Origin: Watersipora subatra
Taxonomy: Eukaryota > Bryozoa > Gymnolaemata > Cheilostomatida > Watersiporidae
Direction: 5' to 3'
DNA: 64,000 nt
Assembly: GCF_963576615.1 (NCBI RefSeq)
Contig: NC_088716.1
Span: 56,615,415 to 56,679,414 of the forward strand
The position numbers and the translations under genes are program-made. This document shows, piece by piece, positions 13,701 to 26,400 of this stretch. Each line of letters opens with the position of its first letter. The first letter of the stretch is position 1. The notes beneath the pieces were generated by a model. That model was not told the DNA's origin and made no database searches. It saw only the letters and a list, made by a program, of their open reading frames with translations.

Positions 13701-14464
13701 AGGAAGTTACAGGGTGGAGGGAGAGGTAGAGAAAAAAAAGTGGGGGGAGGAAGAAAAGTAGACGGAGGAGGGTACAGCGAAGAAGGGAGAGAGAAGGTCG
13801 ACAGAAGAAAAAAGTAGAGAGGAAGGCGGACGGAGGAGAAAAGTAGTGAGGAAAACAAGGAGGATAGCCGAAAAAATAGAATGGAATGATAAGGATATAG
13901 GAAAGAATAAGGTAGAAAGAATAAGGTGGAAAGAATAAGGTGGAAAGAATAAGGTGGAAAGAATAAGGTAGAAGGAATAAGGTGGAAAAAGGGGAGAAAA
14001 TGAAACACTTGCACTTACATGGTTCGCTACAGATAAAGCCAACTCAAAAGATACCCTTTCAGAAAATGCCTCGGCTTGACTTTTCTTCAGCAAGGCATCG
14101 ACCTCCTCATCACTGAGGTTCTCTTTACTAAGAATTAAAAACAGTGGGTGTTAAGGACTCATAATAAATTCCCTCATACTAGATAAGTGAGACGAAATAA
14201 CATCAGAGTATAATGTGATCAGTCGGAAGTAACCATTTATTCATACCAACCTTTTATCAGAGAGCGCAACTTTCTCTTCACTGATAGGAACTTTGAGCTT
14301 AGCATCACCTCCAGAGTTGAAAACGTTAAGGAGGTGCGGGTAGACTGCGTTATTAATTTTCCATGGCACAGCTCCAAGGACATTCAACGCATCAAAGACT
14401 GGCAACAATTCTTGATCACTCGACTCACCAAAATAGTTGCCTCTAATGCTTCGTACCAGAGGAT
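1752..14464 (-). CDS. POLRMT: POLRMT exons 14-23: catalytic polymerase domain
   Basis: Family motifs are visible in order. DFRGR, which binds template and product strand, is at residues 805-809 (exon 16, 13228-13351). [11 protein letters not shown] is in exon 17. Motif [15 protein letters not shown], begins at D926, the first residue of exon 19. Motif [15 protein letters not shown], has K995 and Y1003 in exon 20. The segment NWLT...WKTPLG lies in exon 21 (6208-6383). Exon 22 has [17 protein letters not shown], then motif C, IHDCFWTH, with D1158. The two metal-binding aspartates (human D922 and D1151), the lysine and the tyrosine are all present, so the enzyme should be active. Exon 21 sits isolated between introns of about 3.5 and 3.7 kb filled with transposon debris, and is easily missed by automated annotation. 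Confidence 0.96.
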
Positions 14465-17400
14465 CTACAGAAGCATTAAAAGATTGGACAAAGGGACCTA
14501 CAAATACCGTTTTTGTAGGTTTTTATTGTCATTATGTTTTTAGTGATATTATCCTCTGTAATGCCAACACTTTTTATGTAGTTACTTTCCCACATTGCCA
14601 CCATTCCATGAACTTAGAGCTTCAAGTTTGCACCACACTACGAAGTTATTTTCCTACATTACCACAACATTATGGAGTTATTGTCTGACACTGGCACCAC
14701 TTCATGTAGTTGTTGTTCTACTAAGACCTTGTTCGATAGTATTTTTAGGAGCTAGATTATGGAATCATAATAACATTATGTTTTTAGTGATATTAGGTCA
14801 TCTTGTACACATGTGTACATGTGAAGAGCATGATTGGAATAGAAATGACTAAAAATGCAAACAACCTAGGCGATTTTATCATGTGCGTCATGAGTGCGGA
14901 GATATCGCTGGCGTGTACCTAATCACGCTTGAGCGATCCACCAGCAAACGATAACGCGGGCACACGCACAAACTGCCAATAAAATTCCGTATCATCAGAT
15001 TTTTCAGAGTTGTTAATAAATTTAAGCAAGTATGGCCCCTTCTTGACAACGACATAAACACCTGCTTTTGTTATTGGACCTATCGCACTTTCACGAATTA
15101 TACACTACAAAGTCATAAGAAAAACGATGATTGTATTTTAACAGTAATATTTTACGATGTTTATATATAATTTACTTTATGGTATTCTTTATTTTTAATA
15201 TAATAAATATTTACTATTCTCATGATAGTCAATATGCGCAATGATTGACTTCCAAATGTTGGTTTCCAATTGTGTTGTTTGTAGTTTTTGTGTGTTGTGT
15301 CAGGATTGGGTGTGCTCTTATTGAATCTATGAACAATTCAGTGCGCTTTTTGATGACATTTTAATCGCAACAAAATAGCAAAATGTTGTTGATGTCCGTA
15401 GGTGAATATTGACACACAAAAATTAAAAGCCAGAGTATTGCATTCTGGGAAAAACAACCTATCAAAATGCACCTCACGCGCAATAAGGTTCTAATAGAGA
15501 AAGTCTAGCATTATCGCCAGCATCAACTCGCTGGATGAATTCTAGCGCAGATTGGTACCACGCCGCGCAGCATCTTGCTACATATCGCCTAGTGTGTTTG
15601 AGCCTTAACAGCTGAATTACAGGATGAAACAAAACTACATGTACTTGCACATATTTGCTCTGGCTCTGCCTTTGACTATGCATTAAACACTGGTGATTGA
15701 AATAAAGCAATTAATTCAGTGCAAGAATTGTCATGCTTACCTACACAGTGCTGCAAGAAGAACCATGCACTGTGTTTAGCAAGAACACAAGATGAACAAC
15801 CTACTGTTAGAGAGGAGGAAGGGACCTCGATGTTGGACCCTCCATGGTACAGGAGGAATGACCATGGGCACACAATCCACTTCAATAATATGTCTCCTCA
15901 GTTTAGCTTCATTTACTGCCCTGACAATGCTTGGGTGAGGCTACAAGGAGATTGGATACGAGGAGATTGGATACGAGGAGATTGGACACGAGGAGGTTGG
16001 ATACGAGGAGATTGGATACGAGGAGATTGGATACGAGGAGATTGGATACGAGGAGGTTGCATACGAGGAAATTGGATACGAGGAGATTGGATACGAGGAG
16101 GTTGGATACGAATAGATTGGATACGAGGAGGTTGGATAGGAGGAGATTGGATACGAGGAGATTAGATACGAGGAGGTTGGATACGAGGAGATTGGATACG
16201 AGGAGATTGGATACGAGGAGATTGGATACGAGGAGATTGGATACGAGGAGATTGGACACGAGGAGATTGGATACGAGGAGATTGGATACGAGGTTGGATA
16301 CGAGGAGATTGGATACGAGGAGATTGGACACGAAGAGATTGGATACGAGGAGATTGGATACGAGGAGATTGGACACGAAGAGATTGGATACGAGGAGATT
16401 GGATACGAGGAGATTGGATACGAGGAGATTGGATACGAGGAGATTGGATACGAGAATATTGGATACGAGGAGATTGGATACGAGGAGATTGGATACGAGG
16501 AGATTGGATACGAGAATATTGGATACGAGGAGGATGGATACGAGGAGATTGGATACGAAGAGATTGGATACGAGGAGGTTGGATAGGAGGAGATTGGATA
16601 CGAGAAGATTGGATACGAGGAGATTGGATACGAGGAGATTGGATACGAGGAGATTGGATACGAGATTGGATACGAGGAGATTGGATACGAGGAGATTGGA
16701 TACGAGGAGATTGGATACGAGGAGATTGGATACGAGGAGATTGGACACGAGGAGATTGGATACGAGGAGATTGGATACGAGGAGATTGGACACGAAGAGA
16801 TTGGATACGAGGAGATTGGATACACAGAAATGAAGGCTCTAACAGTTGTTTATATTAGGCACTGAGGAAAGGAAGTGAATAATATCAAAAATGGCCTATA
16901 AGAGTTAAAAAAGTAGACAATTACACTAGGGATATAATGAATTGAGTGGGTTATCATGAAATGCATGGAATAGCTGAGTGACATGCTATTGCTGGTTTTG
17001 AAAAGGTCACCTTCACAAAATACTGCTAAACATGGGTAGCATTTCACATTGCATGTAAACATTCATACAGCCCAAAGTCGGAATGATTTGTGGTAACCTG
17101 CTTTTTAACTCGCTAGAATGACAATAAGAAACATATTCAGCAGTCACGTTAACCTTGAGATCTGCTGACCAATAATATTGCAAATAATATATACGGATAC
17201 CACATTTATGTAAGCTGAATTACTATGGCTACATTCAGTTCTAATACAATTTGGAACAATTTGGACATGCATATCTTCGAATTTGAAAAACTGATTAAAC
17301 AACCAAACAAAGGGGAAAGGAAGGAATTGGGCGAAGTAAAACATATGGACAGGATGAACATGCACATGTAGAAGTTTTACCTTGACTTGCTTGGCACGCT

Positions 17401-20400
17401 TGACACCATTAAATCTATCAACAGTGTAAAAAGCGAGAACAGGCTGGTCAGAGGTTTCCTCCAGCATCTCTCCAGGTACAGTAAGGGAGTTAAGGATAAG
17501 CTTGTAAAGGGCCTCCCCGATCTTTAGTAAACAGAGAGTGATGAAACAGCACAATAAAATACTACCATGTGGCAATGTTGACCTGCTGCCAGTAATGTAC
17601 ATGTAAATACAGTTATGAAACCTAACATGTATGTAGAATATACAGTGTACAGTTAATTTCTATGCAAACTCTATGATACGCAATAAATACAAATATAGAA
17701 ACACAGTGCAATAAATAGACATCAAATCAGCAAAGGAATCTAGTGGGCTGACGATCATCCCGGTGACTGTAACCGACTGTCACACTGAACTCTGGTTCAG
17801 GCTGCAGAAAGTACAATGAATTCACTCTAGTTGCTGCTCAATGAGTAATAAAAGTGTCCCTTAGCCAGAGCTACAGGAAACCAAATCGACCTCGGATAGT
17901 TTTGGCTTAGAGAAGTGTACAAGCTTCTTCTGTCTTATTCAAAGTACTGGTGAGTAACAGATTCAATGAAGAGCTGAATGAAACAAAAAATCTAAAGCTT
18001 TTCTAAAATATGCCATAAATACTGACTTAACTTGGAGATTGTGCTAGATGGGTTGCTGTTATGACAATCTAAATTGTTTTAAAACTCCATCGATTTTTAT
18101 TCCCTAGACCGTTGTTAATTTCAGATACACCTTGAAATCTACACAAGCTGTGCTAATCGATGTTATAATGCTGACGATTAGACGCTGATAGTTTTTTTTG
18201 ACACCCAGCTATTATTGACAGAAATATAATTGCAAGCTATATGGAAGTGTATAGATTCAGTTTGTACCATGTACTTGGAACAATGAAGTGTGTAGTGTTA
18301 TGTAGTGTCAAAGAACAACGCACCAAATGTGTGACAGAATCAGGCCAGACCTGATCCTCAGTGAGCTCCAGAAGTGATGACTCATCAGTGTCCTCATACA
18401 GCACACGAAATGTATCTCTGTGGGAGGCCGAGTTGTAGGCTTGCATGTATCTCCGGTGCATGGCTTCCAACTGCAAGGACAGATAGATTTCATGGTTATA
18501 ACTGCAGGACAGATGGATTCTAAGGTTTATAATTGCAGGACAGATAGATTCCATGGTTTCTAACTGCAGGACAGATAGATTCTATGGTTTCTAACTGCAG
18601 GATAGATAGATTCCACGGTTTACAACTGTAGGACAGATAGATTCCATGGTTTATAACTGCAAGACAGATAGATTCCATGGTTTATAACTGCAAGACAGAT
18701 ATATCCTATGGTTTATAACTGCAGGACAGATAGATTCCATGGTTTATAACTGCAAGACAGATAGATGCTATGATTTCAAACCGCGAGGACAAATATATTT
18801 TATGACTTCCTTTCCATAAAGAAATATGCTTTAACTATCTTCATGAAGCTCATTGCCTAGCTGACTACTTGCGCGTCACATTAAATAAAATACAATATTA
18901 TCCCAAGCTTGCTTCATGGATTTGAAGCTTATTTACACTTCTAGCCGATCAGTACATCACGATCACGATGGCCACAAAAGGCCATCGAGCTCCTTTAGAA
19001 GGATTATAGCTTATAGATTATAGCTATCCATGAGTAGAAGACCACGTCATGCTGCATATCATTACGATCCTCCGTTTTTATGCTTTCTGAGAAGTACAAA
19101 CGTGTCATATGATAGAAACATGACATATTATATTTTGCTGAGTCCGAGATTAACTCAATATGTAATGATTACATAAACATAATGCAGATCTACATGTATC
19201 TATTACGTCTACATATATTTTATCTACATGTATATATATTTTATATATCTGAAAATCTACATCATATTCCTGCATATATTATTCCAACGAATGATCTTTT
19301 CAAATCTTTGCGTCTTCTTACTCTGCCTATGCTAAATGTTTATTTTCCTTCAATTCAAGGTTTCAAGATTTTTCATGGTTTGTGTCCTCATTTTTCACAT
19401 GACAGTTACAGGTTCTCAACTCATTTCAACTTACGTGATAGGAAAAAATTGCATACAATCACTAACAATTATTTTGAAAATATCATTGCCAGCTGCTTTA
19501 ACAATCTTCCACCTAATATCCGTTCTCTTAGCAGAGAAAGGCATTTTAAACACTATTTGCCAAACTATTTATTCAATTTTAATAGCTAACTGTTTTTTTT
19601 TCCTTTTTTTGTTTTACTATTGTTGTATGGCCTAATTAGGAAAAATTTCTATTTGTGAAACGAAATTAATGCCAATAAAGTACTATATACATATTTCAGC
19701 TTTGCATGTATTCTACTTACAGGAGTATATGATATATGTATATGAAGTATACATAGTCCCTTTCATAATTATATTTTGTTAAAAATATTGATAAATTATG
19801 TAAAATTAATGTTAACTGATTATTTTTTGATATCCCATCAACTCATGCATAGTCACAAAATTCACTAACCCACTAGTTTTCAGGAGTTGTTTCACCATGC
19901 TACTGATTCAATCATTAGCAATTTAACTGCCTTCTAATGCAATTGAACTATTAAAACAAAATTATTTAATGAAAATATAACTGAAAGCCAACAGCAAATA
20001 GGAATTACGACGGACTGTCACATTTTGCCTTCCAAAGCCTGGATAAACGATGCAACGCAAAAACTTTCTTTGCACGTTGTTCACAAAACATCTAGCTATA
20101 GAACATTTACTAATCACATAAATTTTAGTAACTGTGGGTTTTTTGGTCAAACATGCTTGCCCTGTTTCATCTCTAATACATATTTTGCCCCATATACATT
20201 TCCCTGGCATTGCGCTAAGGAAACTGCTCTACTGCATGTGTGCGTTAATATGGTTATGAATGAATCTTTTAAATGCTATGTTGTTTGCTACTTGAGACAT
20301 CAGAGTGTTTGTACACCACTTTGTACAGGGTGCTTGAAAACCACATTTTACAGAGCGTTTGTACACCACTTTGTACAGAGTGTTTGTACACCACTTTGTA

Positions 20401-23400
20401 CAGAGCATGTGTACACCACTTTGTACAGAGTGTTTGTACACCGCTTTGTACAGGGTGTTTGAACACCACTTGGTAGAGTGTTTGTACACCATTTTGTACA
20501 GAGCGTTTGAACACCACTTTGAACAGAGTGTTTGTACACCACTATGTACAGAGTGTTTGTACACCAATTTGTACAGAGTGTTTGTACACCACTTTGTACA
20601 GTGTTTGTACACCACTTTGTACAGAGTGTTTGTACACCACCTTGTACAAAGTGTTTGTGCACCACTTTGTACAGAGTGTTTGTACACCACTTTGTACGGA
20701 GTGTTAATACACCACTTTGTACAGAGTGTTTGTACATCACTTTTTACAGAGTGTTTGTACACCTCTATGTCACTCTATGCTCCACTGATGAGTCCCATTA
20801 AGGATGAAATGGTTAGCAGTTTGTATTTATTCTACACACTTGGCACTAAAATGTTGAAAACTCGTAATACCTTCTAGACTTCTCCTTAGCATTAGCCTGA
20901 AGATCGAGTTATCCTCACAAACAGCACTTAAAAATATCCTTACATATGGAAAATCTAAACCCATCTTTAGCAAATCTTTACCTCCGAGTGTTTCAATTTT
21001 AATATGCCAAAAGTCTATATGCTGAAAGCGACAGGTTAGCACAGTAGATGTTTATAATGAAGTATTTTTATACATAGTATATAAAATCATGAATATAACA
21101 TGAATGACGTATGAAGGTAACAAGAAATAGGTAGCAATAAAACAATATAATATAATAACATTATATAATAATATAATGTACCTCCGATGCGCGAGTATGG
21201 GACTTCATGTGACTGATATACTTGCAACGAACTCCTTTGCCAAGGCTGAAGGCGAGGTAAGTGAGGTTAGGGCTGTAGTAGTCAGACATCTCACAGAGCC
21301 TCTCCGACTCTCTCAACATCACGGATACTATCTGGTCTGTGGGTAAACACTGCAAAAACTCACTCAGCCGGAATCTACTTGAGATCTCATCATGCACTTC
21401 GGCGTCAAATGACCGAAGAAGTTGTGAGAACTCCCTTTCAAGACTGAGCTTCCATTTTCTCATCATAGCCTTGTACTGGTCTCGCTGCAGCAAATAATAA
21501 ATCTCATAGACAACACTCTTGCATATGGAGGATAAAATAATGCTTGCGCACAAATAGATCTCCTCGTGTAGACACTTTGACAGAGGACACAAATCTTCAG
21601 CAACTGATATTATATGGTGCCGCCTTTGCATACACAATAATGGGCTTAAAACTTTAGCTAAGCCAAACATAGAGCGGTGCTAGGCAAGAATGAAAGACAC
21701 TGATTGGTTAAATAATCCTAGTGAATCAAGCTGTCTGCTAAAGGAAACTACACCAGCAAACATCACATATACTAAAAAAACATGTTGCTAAATATATGGC
21801 AACATGTATCCGACAAAGGATTATATATATATATATAATATATATATATTGAAATGTATCATACTTCGAACTAAAATTAGAGTGCTCAACATAGGATGGA
21901 GCAGTATAAATTAGAAAATTAAATAGTTCACTTATCTTTTTTTCAGCTACTGACAGTTTCCTGCTAGTGCATTCTTCAGGCTGTAGACTTCAACTCTTTG
22001 TTGAAGTTTGAGTTGAAGTCTACAGCCTGAAAAATGCACTAGCAGGAAACTGTCAGTAGCTGAAAAAAAGATGAGTGAACTATTTAATTTTCTGATTTAA
22101 TATATATATATATATACTAAGGTCTAAATCCGATCCAGAGTCTTCAGATTCGCCCATAGTTTGGTTCTCAACCTGATATGAAGAGTTAAAATGTTTTGGT
22201 GAACAATAAGAACACTTTTAAGAACACCATACGACATAATAGCAGCCATTGTTATGGTGTACCAAAGTATGTTTTATAACTTCAAAGCTTTACAGTTTTT
22301 CTTTAAAACATTGAAAGTAACACCATCAAAATAATTAATAGCTTTATTCGTCTAATGGTTTACTTCAAATAATTGCTTGTTTAACTCCGTCTGCTATGTC
22401 AACGTACAGTATATGAAAAACGGTTTAGCATAAATGCTGAAGCCGACAACAGTAATGTCGCTCCGTCTGAAGGAGAGTGCCAAATATAGGCGACATTCGC
22501 ATTGCTTCGGCCATAAAAGCCTAAAAGGGTTAAATCAATCTTTCTAAAATTCTGACGAGCTATTTAAAAATAAAGCACCACCCTCTATTTAAATGCCATC
22601 TCTAATACAACGCCACTATAAGAGAAGGATTGAAAAATACATCGCCATAGTGTTCAAATAAAGGTTTTACGGTGCATACAGTTGACGCTTCTGTGTGAAG
22701 CAGTCAAATCAGTCGAATAAGCCAGTAACTCACATGTCTTGCAACATCCTCATTTATCTGTACAGGAACAACCGACTCTATTTCGACCAGCCCTTCATTC
22801 TCACTAGCCATGTGATCATCTAGAAGTTTTGTCGCCCTCTCCACAGGTAAGACCCCAGCACTAGAGTTCTTTAGGACCATGGGTTCATTCAATTCATTCA
22901 CAAGAACATTGGAATAGCGAAGCTTGTCTGGCTTCGCATTGCGAGACTCCATATGGAAGTTGGGGTGAAGTGACATCATATCCTGAAATGCAAAAGCGTG
23001 GCAGCATAGTATCAACTGAGTTACTATGTCAAACAAAGTTTTAGCACCGATGCACAAATACAAATAATGTAGAGAGAGACTCACCTCCCGTAGCTGAGAC
23101 ATGGCTGCTGGATAAGCCCTCAGACTAGGGTGGTTAGCAGCTGATTTGAGTAGAGGGAGTAAAGACTGGACAGACATGCTGTCTAACACCTGCGAGGAAT
23201 ATTACATATACGAGAAAGGAAATGAAAAAGAATGAACCTACGAACCACAGTTCATAGTGAACCTAAGTTCACTATGAATACGTGCTTAACTTACCTTAGT
23301 GCTGTTAGCTAGCGCATCACCTGAGCCAAGAGATGCGCGTAGCAGCCACACAAATGTGACTAGGTTGGGCACTACAGCAGACGAGTCAACAACTGCTTGG

Positions 23401-26400
23401 TACAAAGCCCATGCCTCATCAAAGCGCCCCTAAAAAGGAAAGGCTTTTAAAGAGGAGAGATGGATGAACATAAAACTATATGGCGTCGCTGAAGGCATTG
23501 GATAAAAGCGATGCATAGTAATTACATAGTATACCCCAAAGAAAGATATACACTTTTTAAATTTTCATAGCATCTATTATAAAGGAAATCACAAATATAG
23601 ACGGTAAACAAACTTCTCACCTGATTTGAATACGCATGCAGTAGAGTGTTGGGTACTTCAATATCAACAATCTTTCTTAGAAAGAAGTTACTGATACGGC
23701 CATTTGTGTTGAGAAGACAACCATTGATTACTGAGAGTGCTGTGTCAAGCTACAAGCAGGCAAATACCTGTTACAAATCAAATACAAAAAGATGACTACG
23801 GAAGAAATAACCATAGCTACGACAGCGATATTGAATCTACCAGTAGATACTCTATTAAAAGCTGTCTTTTCCTGAGATTGCAAAATTATCGCTTCTACAG
23901 ACAAAAAGATTCATAAATATTTACAGATGTCCATTTGTAGCAATTTTTCTTAAAGGGTGGACCATTCCTCATTTTTTATTTTCGCCAAGAAACTTTCAGC
24001 TTGATATGTTTGCTAGTCTAACTCCTTCAAATTGGTATTTAGCATTAGTCTAAACTGTTAAATCGCAAGCAATATAATTTGATGTTCATCATGACAATTT
24101 TTCACATATCCTCTAAACATATTGCGGTTACAAAAAAAATCCATACTACCAATCCTACTGCAAAAGTCCCACAACAGTTATTGTTTACAGTCCACAGCCT
24201 GCTTGTGTGTTGGCATGTGACAGCAGGTAGCATGTGTCTAATGGCAACATTAAGTCTAAAGATAAGAGTGTTTAGTGTCCAGTTTATTTAGTTATAGTCT
24301 TAAATTACGACACGCATGAATTGACTGAAAGCAGTTTTTTTAAATATTTATTTGTCAAGCATGTGTCAGGCAGCTGACGTCTTTCGCAAATGAATCATTC
24401 AGGGCTATTTTGCAGTCTTAGTGCCGCTTTCCTTAGTAAACAGGTATAAATAGATTTGTATTAAAACATCAACGCATGGCAGCAGTGTTGTTCACTGTCA
24501 GGCTTGCTCTACTTCGTATATAAAAAATATGTATAAGTTATACATATTTTTTATATACGAAGTATATAAAAGATACTTACTAAAATACGACAATACTTGT
24601 ATTGTTCTATTACCATCTGAACAATTGCTAAATACCAACATAAAACATCATGTTTATTGTTTCTCTTGAAGGACAAAAAAAGTCGCTGCTAGGCAATCCG
24701 ACACTGACAGTTACTAGAAACATAAAAAATAACTCCACCTTTACCAAATAATGCCGTCACCTGCCACCAAACTCATATCCCCAGCATTTTACAAAACCAC
24801 TATCTTTATAAGTGATGTCTTTGAAATACGGTTAAAAAGCATTTGTTTTATAGAGAGACAACCAGGCCTTGACCTAGGAACGTCTCAATTGTTACATGTG
24901 ACAAAATTTGAGCAAACATTTCCTTCAACGTTCAAAGTAATTAATAAGATACCATGTGCAGTTTTTCGAAACATACATATTCAAACTATACATATTATAT
25001 TATCATTAGTTTCTCTTATAGATATTATATTATCAGCAGTTTCTTTTATACGTTGGTAGAAATGGAAAAGATAGTATAAAGAAACTGTACAGTATAAAGA
25101 TAGTATAAACAGTATAAAGAAACACGAGACTGTCCAGATAAAAGTCACACTGAGACTGTATTGCAATGGTGGGCATATTAAGTTTTCGCATCGAGCGTGT
25201 ATAATACAGGAAAGAGATACTATGAACCAATGACAACAGATCTATGAAAAATAATAATAAAGGGAAAGACAACAGTAGGTAAAAAATAACTGGCACGATT
25301 GAATGATGTGGCACAGCGCAAGTGTAGCTGTTGGCGCAAAATATAAAAATATGCATGGAACTAAAGGGCCAAGACGTTGAAAACTGACCTTGCCCTGATG
25401 AGCGCAGATCCTAACATAGGTGATCATCTGTTGGTTGAATGATTGAAGGGATGAAAGCTGTGACATTGTATAATCAGAGTGCGCTTTTTCCTCAACACGC
25501 TTGGAAAGTTTTGGCCTCTCTCTTGCAGACTTTTCATAGACCGAGAACTTAGTTTTGCTGAAGAGTAAATAAGGGAAATAATGTAAGTAGTGGAAACAGT
25601 AAAGATAATAGATATCACAAAAAAGAGTTTTAACAACTGAAGAAGAGAATTAAGCAGTAAGAGTTAGAAAAGAGCACTTATGTGATGATAATAATTTAAC
25701 ACTGAGGTTACAGACAGGGGAAGAAAACACGTCTGAATTCATTGCTGGGAATTTTTATGTCAAATAGTCAATGAGTCACACGCGCATACGCACATACTCA
25801 CGTTCATACATCCACATACATAAATACATAATGTTCTAAAAGCACATTATACTTATGAAAAATATTATACTACAGTTGTAACAAACAAGGCTTTCGTACG
25901 TGCAATAACCACAAGAAAACTTATAGCATTTTGAAATGTTTCTTGTCTCAAAAAATAACTAATTTATAACTTAATTCAACAATTTCTGTCTCAGCCAAAA
26001 TTCCAAATTTGGAAGCATAAAAACATTTGTAATATTCTGAAACATGTGTGAGAGTTTTAGGCAGCATGAAAAAAGCAAAACCTACAAAATGACATTAACT
26101 TGTTTCTTTATCACATCACTCCTCACTACTTTGAATTGTCTCAAAACATAATTCGGTATGTAGCAGTTTCGACAGATATGCTAGCCATAGTTCAGATACA
26201 AATTAACTTGATCAGATTTATTTACATGTATATTCACAGGCACAAAATTTTGGCTGATGAAATGAGGTCACTGCAACCCGTGAGGTATACCTTTGGTTAC
26301 TATATAAAAATGGTCAAAACCTTGTGTCCAGCAGTGAGAGGCTCAGACTTTCAAAACAACCTAGACCAAAAATGTACTAAATTGGTTGATATAACCATGT

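Noticed and set aside
13598-14093. Minus-strand frames rich in F, S, L and P
   Set aside because: Caused by the pyrimidine-only strand of the intronic purine tract; only the POLRMT exon at 14019-14127 within this span is real.
15909-16833. Open frames of about 300 codons on both strands, reading (LVSNL)n or (RLDTR)n
   Set aside because: They are a by-product of a 15 bp tandem repeat lacking stops; the array lies inside a POLRMT intron and frames exist on both strands.
20229-20877. Open frames up to 177 codons with cysteine-rich repeats
   Set aside because: The 25 bp tandem array has no stops in several frames on both strands; no start context, splice link or conservation argues for coding.
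25389-25557. Separate small gene suggested by the frame around 25424-25636
   Set aside because: The segment is POLRMT exon 5: phase joins it to the 67 nt exon 4 and it aligns with the region before the PPR repeats.
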